Below are positions 1 through 6,660 of a stretch of 8,297 bases of DNA, in pieces. Position numbers and translations under genes: made by a program. Location: contig DMLG01000122.1 of NCBI GenBank assembly GCA_003453455.1, positions 1 through 8,297 of the forward strand, given 5' to 3'. How positions within the stretch are numbered: position 1 is the first letter of the stretch; every line of letters starts with the position of its first letter. The notes beneath the pieces were generated by a model. That model ran no database searches. It was not told where the DNA came from and worked only from the letters and a program-made list of their open reading frames with translations. The stretch is from Clostridiales bacterium. Its GTDB lineage: Bacteria > Bacillota > Clostridia > UBA1381.

Positions 1-959
1 TCTTTCAGCTCCTCTATAAAAGTCCTCATAAACGGGAATATCTCAGCATTATATGTAGTAGTCGCAAGCACTATTTTTCCATACCTGAAAGCGTCTTCAA
101 CTGCCTCTGCCATATCGCATCTTGCCAAATCATTTACCGCAACTTTTGGACAGCCTGCCTCTTCCAAAGTTTTAGCTAAAAGCTTGGCAGCAGCCTTTGT
201 TCCGCCATAGACGGATGTATAGCATATTACAACTCCATCAGTTTCAATGCCGTATGAAGTCCAAGTATTATAAAGATTTAAGTAATATTCAAGGTTTTCC
301 GAAAGTACAGGGCCGTGTAGCGGACAAATTATATTAATTTCCAAATTCGACGCCTTTTTTAAAAGTGCATTTGCCTGAACGCCATATTTCCCTACTATCC
401 CAAAATAGTATCTGCGTGCCTCGCATGCCCAATCCTCATCTGTATCGGTAGTTCCGAATTTTCCGAATGCATCTGCGGAAAAAAGCACTTTATCAAAGCT
501 GTCATATGTTACAATAACTTCCGGCCAATGCACCATAGGTGCGGTATAGAAGGTCAGCTCATGTTTTCCGAGATTTAAAGTATCCCCTTCTTTTACAACA
601 ATTTTTCTATCCGCAAAATCTGTGCCGAAAAACTGTTTCATCATAGTAAATGCCTGATTGCTTGCCACAATCTTTGCACTTTCATACTTTTTTGCAAAAT
701 TTGCGATATTTGCGGAGTGGTCAGGCTCCATATGTGAAACGACTAAATAGTCAGGTGTTCTCCCTGCAAGTGCATTTTCAAGGTTCTTAAACCACTCATC
801 GCCAAAATTCTTATCAACAGTATCAAAAACAGCAATTTTCTCATCAATAATTACATACGAATTATATGCCATACCGTTTTCTACCATAAACTGACCCTCA
901 AAAAGGTCAATTTCTCTGTCATTTACTCCGATATACTTTATATCATTTGTTACCTGCAT
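1..959 (-). CDS. fprA: FprA-family flavodiiron protein (A-type flavoprotein), 3' end outside window
   Basis: Cytoplasmic flavodiiron protein, a family that reduces O2 to water and/or NO to N2O at a non-haem diiron site next to FMN, detoxifying these gases in anaerobes. The 319 residues visible cover the N-terminal metallo-beta-lactamase-like domain (about 1-235) and the start of the flavodoxin domain. All diiron ligands expected for the family are visible: HMEPDH gives H76, E78, D80 and H81; H144 lies in VHWPE, D163 in SADAFG and H215 in PLHGPV. The FMN phosphate loop is YTSVYGGT at 247-254. Family members are usually near 400 residues, so about 80 are lost past the left edge. The ATG start follows GGAGGAA (966-972) with a 6-nt gap. 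That site lies inside the end of yfmH, whose stop codon is only 3 nt away, so the two are probably co-translated. Substrate preference (O2 or NO) cannot be read from the sequence. Confidence 0.95.
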   Translation of the reverse strand, partial: MQVTNDIKYIGVNDREIDLFEGQFMVENGMAYNSYVIIDEKIAVFDTVDKNFGDEWFKNLENALAGRTPDYLVVSHMEPDHSANIANFAKKYESAKIVASNQAFTMMKQFFGTDFADRKIVVKEGDTLNLGKHELTFYTAPMVHWPEVIVTYDSFDKVLFSADAFGKFGTTDTDEDWACEARRYYFGIVGKYGVQANALLKKASNLEINIICPLHGPVLSENLEYYLNLYNTWTSYGIETDGVVICYTSVYGGTKAAAKLLAKTLEEAGCPKVAVNDLARCDMAEAVEDAFRYGKIVLATTTYNAEIFPFMRTFIEELK

Positions 960-962
960 TTT

Positions 963-2255
963 TTATTCCTCCGTATCTGGTTGTATTTCAGACATTACGC
1001 ACAAATCTTCACAAAACTGCTCAGAAAACCTCTTTAAAATATCAGAAAATGTTATTTTTTGATATTCTTCATAATAATCAAAGTAGTTTATTCCCAAAAG
1101 ATGCATTGTTATAAAAGAATGTGCATAACCCTCTATATCGTTAAAGGAACGGATATAATCGCCCCATATAACCTTTTTAATACGCTCAAAATCATCTTTT
1201 TTGAGTCCTTTTTCTTTAATTTCCCTGATGTGCGAATTGACCTTATTATACACTTCTTTCGGATTTTTGCTCTGTCCCTCAATCATTGTATATGCATAAT
1301 TCTCCTGAGGCGCATATTCATAGGAAAAGCTCTGATTTATAAGCCCCGCAGAGTAAAGCTCATTATAAAGAGGCGAACCTTTTCCAAAAATCATTTCAAG
1401 CAAAATTTCCATCTCGATTGATTTTTTAAGAAGCTTCTTGCCTGTAAATCCTACATCATTATCCTTCCACCCTATCATAAACATCGGGCTTGCGACGCTT
1501 ATTTTCTGGGTTTTGTATTTGGCACATACCGTTTTCGGTTCATCAGGATATATTCTTTTTATCTCCTCTTGATAAGGATTTGAATTTTTTATGCCTTCTT
1601 TGATTACCGAAAGCGTTTTTTCTGGTTCTAAATTACCTGTTACAAAAAGCGTCATATTTGAAAGATTATAAAATGTGTTATAACACTTATACAATAGGTC
1701 TTTGTTAATTTTAGCGATACTCTCTACTGTCCCTGCTATATCAATTTTAACGGGATTATTATGATACAAAAGTCCCAGGAAATTAAAAAACAAACGCCAT
1801 GGCGCATTATCGTCGTACATACCTATTTCCTGGGCAATTATTCCTTGCTCCTTTTTTACGCTTTCCTCCGTGAAATACGGTGACTGCACATAATCCATAA
1901 GTGTTTCAAGATTTTCGTAGAAATGTTCTGTTGCAGAAAAGAGATAAGCCGTCATATTAAAGCTTGTAAATGCGTTTGCCTCTCCGCCGTAGCGTGAAAA
2001 CTTGTCGAAAACATTACTCCCGTCAGGTTGGTCGAACATCTTATGTTCAAGATAATGTGCAATACCGTCGGGGACTTTTGTTACATTTTTCTCGCCCGGA
2101 ACAACAAATTCCGAATCAACGGAGCCGTATTTTGTCGCAAAAATGGCATAACTCCCCGTATAATTTGCTCTGGGCATAATATAAATGGAAAGTCCGCTTT
2201 TATCCTTTTCAAAATAAACACATTCGCCCGAATATTTATCAATTATTTTCTCCAT
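963..2255 (-). CDS. yfmH: M16-family zinc peptidase YfmH (EF-P modification-associated; B. subtilis ymfH type)
   Basis: M16 (insulinase/pitrilysin-type) peptidase of 430 residues, about the usual size. In Bacillus subtilis the ymfF-ymfH pair is associated with 5-aminopentanol modification of elongation factor P; the exact chemistry is unclear and the role here is inferred from family resemblance. The inverted zinc motif HYLEH is at residues 67-71 (H67 and H71 as ligands, E70 as general base). The downstream acidic ligand is E143, with E136 seven residues earlier, matching the paired glutamates of mitochondrial processing peptidase beta, so the protein should be catalytically competent. I chose the ATG at 2255 because homologues begin close to MEKI...; a TTG at 2294 would add 13 residues encoded inside yfmF. 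The ATG start overlaps the yfmF end by 17 nt and has only a weak purine-rich site (GGGACGG, about 10 nt upstream), so translation is probably coupled to yfmF. Confidence 0.9.
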   Translation of the reverse strand: MEKIIDKYSGECVYFEKDKSGLSIYIMPRANYTGSYAIFATKYGSVDSEFVVPGEKNVTKVPDGIAHYLEHKMFDQPDGSNVFDKFSRYGGEANAFTSFNMTAYLFSATEHFYENLETLMDYVQSPYFTEESVKKEQGIIAQEIGMYDDNAPWRLFFNFLGLLYHNNPVKIDIAGTVESIAKINKDLLYKCYNTFYNLSNMTLFVTGNLEPEKTLSVIKEGIKNSNPYQEEIKRIYPDEPKTVCAKYKTQKISVASPMFMIGWKDNDVGFTGKKLLKKSIEMEILLEMIFGKGSPLYNELYSAGLINQSFSYEYAPQENYAYTMIEGQSKNPKEVYNKVNSHIREIKEKGLKKDDFERIKKVIWGDYIRSFNDIEGYAHSFITMHLLGINYFDYYEEYQKITFSDILKRFSEQFCEDLCVMSEIQPDTEE

Positions 2256-3516
2256 ACTCTTTTTCCGTCCCTGTAATGAAATAAACTGTATCAAGTGTTA
2301 CCTTTGATATTGCCTTAACAATATCTTCCTTTGTAAGTTTTAAAATACTGTTTTTATATTCCTCGATTTCCATATTTGAGCCTATTACCTTTTCATTATG
2401 GTAATAAGAAATCATTTCAAATTGGTCATCGTCATAGGAATTTAAACTATTTATAATAAAATTCTTGCTCGCCTCAATCTCAAAGTCTGTTATATTTCCC
2501 TTTTTCATTTCTTCAAGCTGAAAAAGAATTTCCGACTTCGTCTTTTCAAAATTCTCTGTTTCAATGCCTGCATTTACAGTAAGAAAACCCTTTGCACGAT
2601 TGAGAACTGAACCTGCGTAATATGCAAGGCTCAATTTCTCGCGAACATTATTAAAGAGCTTGCTCTGCGCGCCACCGCCAAAAATCGTATTTGACAACAC
2701 AAGCGCAGGTATTTCTTTATCCGTTGCTTTTGTGTGTGTCAAAAATCCCATAGAAAGCTTGCCTTGCGTTACATTAAACTTTTCTGTCACAAAATTTACT
2801 TTTTCTTTGCCATACAGAATATTGCTTTTTGGCATATCCGCTTTCTTAAAGCTAATGTCCTTAACACAGTCCATTATCTCTTTCTCAATCTCTGAAATAT
2901 CAGTTTCTCCGCAGATATATATATCAATCGCAGAATTTGTCACAATATCTTTGTAATAAGAATATAGCTCATCTTTCGTTATTTTTGACATATCCTCTTT
3001 ATATCCGAGTCTCGGAATACTGAAAACATCGTCTTTTGCCATTTCTTCCTGACAGCGGTAGTTGGCATAAATGCGTTTATCATTTATTACGCTCTCAATT
3101 TTCGTAATTGAATTTTGCCGTTCGGTCAAAAAGCTATCCTCATCAAATTCGTCTTTTGGGGCAAAAAGCACTGAGAGCAAAAGCTTTAAAAGTCCGATTG
3201 TGAGCTTTTCTCCGTTTGGAGCAAAGCTATCCGAAATAGTCTCACCCTCAAAACACAAAATATGCGCATCGCCTTTTTTTGAAATCCCTGCCGACATCTT
3301 TGCGCCATAAAGATTTTCAAGATAATGCTCTGTATCTTCGCGGTTTTTGCACAGCTTCGAGCCGCTTTTTAAAATATGCGGCAAAAGTGCGTTTTTTGAC
3401 GCCTCTTCCCTTTTTAGTTTTCTCTGTAAATATATGCCGATTGTTGTCGTTTTCAGCTTTGTCATCGGTATATAATTTAAAGTAATATTGTCATTTATCA
3501 AAAGCGATTTTATCAT
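2239..3516 (-). CDS. yfmF: M16-like protein YfmF, zinc motif lost (EF-P modification-associated; B. subtilis ymfF type)
   Basis: M16-fold protein of 425 residues that is the expected partner of YfmH. The zinc-binding helix position reads LLPHILK (about 44-50) in place of HxxEH, so this subunit should not bind catalytic zinc. It keeps the C-terminal-domain motif with R292 and Y299 (REKLSLAY, following a glycine-rich FGGGAQSKLF). In two-subunit M16 peptidases the inactive partner supplies this motif to the active subunit, so I infer a YfmF-YfmH heterodimer. The ATG follows AGAGGAAA (3521-3528). It is the first gene after a strong sigma-A-type promoter at 3554-3582, which makes yfmF-yfmH-flavodiiron protein a likely housekeeping transcription unit separate from the upstream sporulation genes. 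The substrate is not evident from sequence; the EF-P link rests on the B. subtilis homologues. Confidence 0.88.
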   Translation of the reverse strand: MIKSLLINDNITLNYIPMTKLKTTTIGIYLQRKLKREEASKNALLPHILKSGSKLCKNREDTEHYLENLYGAKMSAGISKKGDAHILCFEGETISDSFAPNGEKLTIGLLKLLLSVLFAPKDEFDEDSFLTERQNSITKIESVINDKRIYANYRCQEEMAKDDVFSIPRLGYKEDMSKITKDELYSYYKDIVTNSAIDIYICGETDISEIEKEIMDCVKDISFKKADMPKSNILYGKEKVNFVTEKFNVTQGKLSMGFLTHTKATDKEIPALVLSNTIFGGGAQSKLFNNVREKLSLAYYAGSVLNRAKGFLTVNAGIETENFEKTKSEILFQLEEMKKGNITDFEIEASKNFIINSLNSYDDDQFEMISYYHNEKVIGSNMEIEEYKNSILKLTKEDIVKAISKVTLDTVYFITGTEKEYGENN

Positions 3517-3553
3517 AGCATTTCCTCTTTTTAAAAATTTTGCACATACAGTA

Positions 3554-3582
3554 ATTTTACCCCAAAAAACGAATTATGTCAA
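3554..3582 (-). promoter_or_regulatory. Sigma-A-type promoter for yfmF-yfmH-flavodiiron operon
   Basis: On the minus strand, TTGACA (3577-3582) is followed by exactly 17 nt and then TAAAAT (3554-3559), a perfect -35 and a one-mismatch -10 at optimal spacing. Transcription would start near 3547, about 30 nt before the yfmF ATG and upstream of its ribosome binding site. The -35 hexamer covers the gpr stop codon (3579-3581). Seen directly in the sequence; activity is inferred. Confidence 0.85.
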
Positions 3583-4514
3583 TAACTAATGTAGCTTTCT
3601 ATCTCCCCCAAGCTAATATTTTTATGAAGCGCTAAATTTATTCCGTTTGCAACCGTTTTCGACGCCTTTTCGATTACAGAGTCTATATCCTTTGGCGTTA
3701 CCATCATATTTCCGACATTTTTGGCAAGAGCCTGATAGATTTTTTCACGGCTTGTTTTATCCAAATCTCCATTTTCTTCACCGAGTGCCGCGTCTATACT
3801 GTCCGAGGCAACCGTTGCTGCGTCAACCACCGTTGGGACGCCTATTGCAATCACCTTTACGCCTATTGCTTTTTCGTCTATGCCGTCGCGCTTATTATCA
3901 ACTCCTGAGCCCGGATTTATGCCTGTGTCGGAAATTTGGATAGTGTTTGAAATTCTGTCCATACTGCGTGATGCAAGTGCGTCAACCGCAATTACAAGGT
4001 CAGGTTTTATCCTGTCTGCTACTCCTTTTATAATATCGGTTGTTTCTATACCCGTTGTTCCTAAAACCCCCGGCACTAACGCGCACACTTTGCCAAAATC
4101 ATCTCCTAAAAAGTCATTCCCCTGCTTTATATGATTTGTAACCACAAGATAAGATACTGCCTTAGGTCCTAATGCATCTGGGGTTATATACTTATTCCCC
4201 AAGCCTACAACAAGTGTTTTTGTATTGCTATCTATTTTTGCAAGTTTTCCTATTTGCTCTGCAATTTCTTTACATGCGCTTTCATATGCCTCGTCAGAGT
4301 ATTTAAGATTTGGTATTTCAAGAGTTATATAATTACCCTCCGGCTTTCCTAAAATTTTGCTTCCCTGCTCATCTTTTACCGTTATTTTTGTTACAAAAAC
4401 TTCGCCTTCGCGATATTCCGAGACGTCTATTCCATCCAAATGGTGTTTTTCAGCCTTTTCGCGGCTGCACATCTCATGAGCTTCTATGGCGAGGTCTGTT
4501 CTTATTTCCTGCAT
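3579..4514 (-). CDS. gpr: Germination protease GPR (spore endopeptidase, family A25)
   Basis: GPR starts degradation of the small acid-soluble proteins that coat spore DNA, releasing amino acids during germination. It is made as an inactive zymogen in the developing forespore. The 311-residue sequence is clearly this family: RTDLAIEAHE near the N-terminus, GLGNKYITPDALGPKAV (105-120), VPGVLGTTGIET (148-158) and GVPTVVDAATV (225-235). By alignment from memory with Bacillus GPR, D113 and D178 match the two proposed catalytic aspartates. The self-cleavage site TD/LA lies at residues 7/8, giving a 7-residue propeptide against about 15 in Bacillus. The start is secure because AAAGGAGG (4523-4530) sits 8 nt upstream of the ATG and the only closer-upstream ATG is out of frame. 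The gene lies 46 nt after sigK. The spoIIP gene that follows gpr in Bacillus is absent; yfmF follows instead. Confidence 0.96.
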   Translation of the reverse strand: MQEIRTDLAIEAHEMCSREKAEKHHLDGIDVSEYREGEVFVTKITVKDEQGSKILGKPEGNYITLEIPNLKYSDEAYESACKEIAEQIGKLAKIDSNTKTLVVGLGNKYITPDALGPKAVSYLVVTNHIKQGNDFLGDDFGKVCALVPGVLGTTGIETTDIIKGVADRIKPDLVIAVDALASRSMDRISNTIQISDTGINPGSGVDNKRDGIDEKAIGVKVIAIGVPTVVDAATVASDSIDAALGEENGDLDKTSREKIYQALAKNVGNMMVTPKDIDSVIEKASKTVANGINLALHKNISLGEIESYISY

Positions 4515-4522
4515 AATTTATT

Positions 4523-4530
4523 CCTCCTTT
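4523..4530 (-). promoter_or_regulatory. Strong ribosome binding site fixing the gpr start
   Basis: AAAGGAGG on the minus strand, 8 nt before the ATG at 4514. It fixes the short N-terminus of GPR (MQEIRTDLA). No in-frame upstream start with a comparable site is present in the 46-nt gap after sigK. Confidence 0.85.
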
Positions 4531-4560
4531 GCATATTATTTTTTTCTTTCGCAACCAAAA

Positions 4561-5241
4561 CTATTCCTTTATTTTTTCATACAGTTTTTTTATGGCACGC
4601 TTCTCAATTCTTGATACATACGAGCGTGAAATACCTAATATTTTTGAAATTTGTTTTTGAGTTCTGCGCTTTTTGTTATCGAGTCCGAACCGCCAGATTA
4701 AAATATTTTTCTCATCCTCTGTAAGCACCTCGTCTATCGCCTCATAAAGCTTTTTTATGTCAGATTTTAATGCTATTGTATCGAAAACATCCTCGTTTTC
4801 TGCCGCCAAAATATCGGCAAAGGTCATATTGTTTCCCTCTTTATCCGTCCCTATACATTCTTCGATAGATATTTCGGGCGAATTTTTTTTTGAAACTCTA
4901 AGCATCATAAGGACTTCATTTTCAATGCAGCGTGCAATATATGTAGTAAGTTTTGAGGTCTTTTTTGAGTCAAAAGTGTTTATTCCCTTTATAAGCCCTA
5001 TTGTACCTACCGAAATCAAATCGTCCATACTCTCTTTATCGCTTGCATATTTTTTCGCAATATGCGCAACCAATCGTAAATTATGCTCTATTAACACATT
5101 TTTTGCATTCTCATCGCCTTCTTCAAGCAATTTTATATATTTTTTTTCCTCCTTTTCAGAAAGCGGCCTCGGAAATGTGCTGCTGCTCACAAATCCCAAC
5201 ATCAAAAATATCTTTTGCAGAATTTCCATCAAGAAAAACAT
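4561..5241 (-). CDS. sigK: Sporulation sigma factor SigK, pro-sigma-K form, uninterrupted
   Basis: Late mother-cell RNA polymerase sigma factor that directs cortex and coat genes. The 226-residue product has region 2 at about 48-118 (EHNLRLVAHIAKKY, DLISVGTIGLIKGI, ARCIENEVLMMLR) and region 4 with its helix-turn-helix at about 194-217 (ISRSYVSRIEKRA), all very close to Bacillus SigK. The N-terminus is a hydrophobic pro-sequence (residues 1-16). Aligning FVSSSTFPRPLS with the Bacillus processed start suggests cleavage just before F17 by a SpoIVFB-type membrane protease (inference). I chose ATG 5241 over a GTG at 5250 because the GTG is part of the GAGGTG ribosome binding site serving this ATG; a third start at 5229 would shorten the pro-sequence and lacks a site. 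The gene is intact, with no skin-type insertion. It is divergent from obg and followed 46 nt later by gpr. Confidence 0.95.
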   Translation of the reverse strand: MFFLMEILQKIFLMLGFVSSSTFPRPLSEKEEKKYIKLLEEGDENAKNVLIEHNLRLVAHIAKKYASDKESMDDLISVGTIGLIKGINTFDSKKTSKLTTYIARCIENEVLMMLRVSKKNSPEISIEECIGTDKEGNNMTFADILAAENEDVFDTIALKSDIKKLYEAIDEVLTEDEKNILIWRFGLDNKKRRTQKQISKILGISRSYVSRIEKRAIKKLYEKIKE

Positions 5242-5247
5242 ATAAAT

Positions 5248-5253
5248 CACCTC
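5248..5253 (-). promoter_or_regulatory. Ribosome binding site deciding the sigK start
   Basis: GAGGTG on the minus strand, 6 nt before the ATG at 5241. A GTG codon inside this motif opens the same frame three codons earlier, but using it would leave no ribosome binding site upstream, so the ATG is preferred. Confidence 0.7.
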
Positions 5254-5313
5254 AAAAAATTATATGAAATACCCTTTTTCTTCGTGCTTATCCCCCTGTC
5301 TTAAAAGTAATTA

Positions 5314-5342
5314 TTTACAAATTCCGCATTTTGTGATAGAAT
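5314..5342 (+). promoter_or_regulatory. Sigma-A-type promoter for obg-mltG
   Basis: TTTACA (5314-5319), 17-nt spacer, TAGAAT (5337-5342): one mismatch in each hexamer at optimal spacing. Transcription would start near 5349, giving a leader of about 24 nt that contains the obg ribosome binding site GGGAG (5361-5365), 7 nt before the ATG. Confidence 0.75.
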
Positions 5343-5343
5343 A

Positions 5344-5373
5344 ATTGTATATTTCATTTTGGGAGATTTATTA
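5344..5373 (-). promoter_or_regulatory. Candidate sigma-E-like promoter for sigK
   Basis: The minus strand has TATACAAT (5344-5351), one mismatch from the Bacillus sigma-E -10 consensus CATACAAT. It is preceded after 15 nt by TAATAAA (5367-5373), which contains the ATA core expected at -35 but not the full consensus. The start would fall near 5336, giving a leader of about 95 nt. sigK is known to depend on sigma-E in Bacillus. The match is partial and the region is A/T-rich, so this is a weak call. Confidence 0.25.
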
Positions 5374-6653
5374 TGTTTACTGATAAAGCAAAAATTTATA
5401 TAAAGGCTGGTAATGGCGGAAACGGTGCTATTGCATTTCACCGCGAAAAATATGTAGCAGCAGGCGGGCCCGACGGCGGTGACGGAGGCAAGGGCGGAAA
5501 TGTACTTTTCCTGGCAGACGACGCACTTACTACTCTTATGGATTTTAAATATAAAAGAAAATATACTGCCGAAAACGGCGGAGGCGGAATGGGCAAGCAT
5601 ATGAACGGAAAAAACGGTGCTGACACCGTTATAAAAGTACCCAAAGGCACTGTCATACGCGATGCAGAAAGCGGCAAGATACTCGCCGACATATGCGATA
5701 CAAAAAAAGCGGTTTGCCTTGCAAAGGGCGGAAACGGCGGCTGGGGAAACGCTCATTTTGCAACTCCCACGCGCCAAGCGCCGAATTTTGCCAAAAACGG
5801 TCAAAAGGGTGCTGAGCGCGAAGTCATTCTTGAACTCAAACTTCTTGCAGATGTGGGACTTTTAGGCTTTCCTAATGTCGGAAAATCCACACTGCTTTCA
5901 GTTACCACAAAGGCGGCTCCAAAAATTGCAAATTACCATTTTACTACCCTTGTACCCAATTTAGGTGTTGTCTCTTTGGGTGAAGGCATGAGCTTTGTTC
6001 TTGCAGATATCCCCGGAATTATTGAGGGTGCAAGCACCGGCGCAGGTCTTGGACACGAGTTTTTACGCCACATTGAACGCACCCGCCTCTTAATCCATGT
6101 CGTTGACATATCCGGAATCGAGGGCAGAAACCCCATATCCGATTTTGATATTATAAATGAAGAACTTAAAAAATACAGTTTGGATTTGGAAAATCGTCCG
6201 CAGATTATTGCAGCAAACAAGATAGATATTTTAACAGATGAAAAAATTTATGAAGAATTCAAAAAAGAAATGGAAAAACGCGGGTACAAGGTATTCCCCA
6301 TTTCCGCCGCATCAAACAAAGGTGTTTCAGAACTTATGAAATACACTCAGGAGGTACTTTCTAAACTTCCGCCCATCCGCGAATTTGAGCCGGAAATGGA
6401 AATTTTTGAGGACAATTTCATTGACAAAACTGATAAGGGCTTCGATGTTACTATTGAAGACGGTGTTTATGTCATTTCGGGCAGTTGGATTGAAGCTGTC
6501 GGTTCAAGCGTTAATTTTTCTGACAGCGAAAGCCTTCAATTTTTCCAGAGTGCTCTTAAAAACCGCGGGGTTATAGATGCTTTGATTGAAAAGGGCATAA
6601 AAGAGGGCGATACTGTGCGTATAGGCGATTTGGAATTTGATTTTGTATGGTAG
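5373..6653 (+). CDS. obg: GTPase Obg/CgtA (ribosome assembly)
   Basis: Essential GTPase that acts on the large ribosomal subunit during late assembly and, in studied bacteria, also responds to (p)ppGpp and stress. The 426-residue protein has all three family domains. The glycine-rich Obg domain (about 1-158) has AGNGGNGAIAFHREK, GGPDGGDGGKGGN and GGNGGWGNAHFATPT. The G domain has P-loop GFPNVGKS (165-172), switch I HFTT (189-192), G3 DIPG (212-215), G4 NKID (282-285) and G5 SAAS (311-314). A C-terminal OCT domain covers about 345-424. Start ATG with GGGAG upstream. It begins a two-gene operon with mltG. Unusually, the common neighbours rplU and rpmA are not upstream; a divergent sigK is there instead, and obg has its own sigma-A-type promoter. 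Confidence 0.98.
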   Translation: MFTDKAKIYIKAGNGGNGAIAFHREKYVAAGGPDGGDGGKGGNVLFLADDALTTLMDFKYKRKYTAENGGGGMGKHMNGKNGADTVIKVPKGTVIRDAESGKILADICDTKKAVCLAKGGNGGWGNAHFATPTRQAPNFAKNGQKGAEREVILELKLLADVGLLGFPNVGKSTLLSVTTKAAPKIANYHFTTLVPNLGVVSLGEGMSFVLADIPGIIEGASTGAGLGHEFLRHIERTRLLIHVVDISGIEGRNPISDFDIINEELKKYSLDLENRPQIIAANKIDILTDEKIYEEFKKEMEKRGYKVFPISAASNKGVSELMKYTQEVLSKLPPIREFEPEMEIFEDNFIDKTDKGFDVTIEDGVYVISGSWIEAVGSSVNFSDSESLQFFQSALKNRGVIDALIEKGIKEGDTVRIGDLEFDFVW

Positions 6654-6660
6654 GAAAAAT

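Noticed and set aside
2256..2294. TTG start adding 13 residues to YfmH
   Set aside because: An AAAGG-like site precedes it, but the extra residues are out-of-frame yfmF coding sequence and homologues begin near the ATG at 2255.
4757..5245. 162-codon plus-strand frame opposite sigK
   Set aside because: It is antisense to well-conserved SigK sequence, rich in Ser/Phe as expected from the complement of A-rich codons, and has no recognisable domain.
5259..5266. Minus-strand CATATAAT near sigK as a -10 element
   Set aside because: It would start transcription inside the sigK ribosome binding site, and no suitable -35 lies at the right distance.
5301..5804. 167-codon minus-strand frame across the obg start
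   Set aside because: It lies opposite the glycine-rich Obg coding sequence and resembles no family I recognise; obg is unambiguous, so this is an antisense shadow.
6637..6660. Upstream in-frame ATG for mltG inside obg
   Set aside because: It would place MILYGRKN before the normal basic N-terminus and lacks the ribosome binding site seen before 6661.
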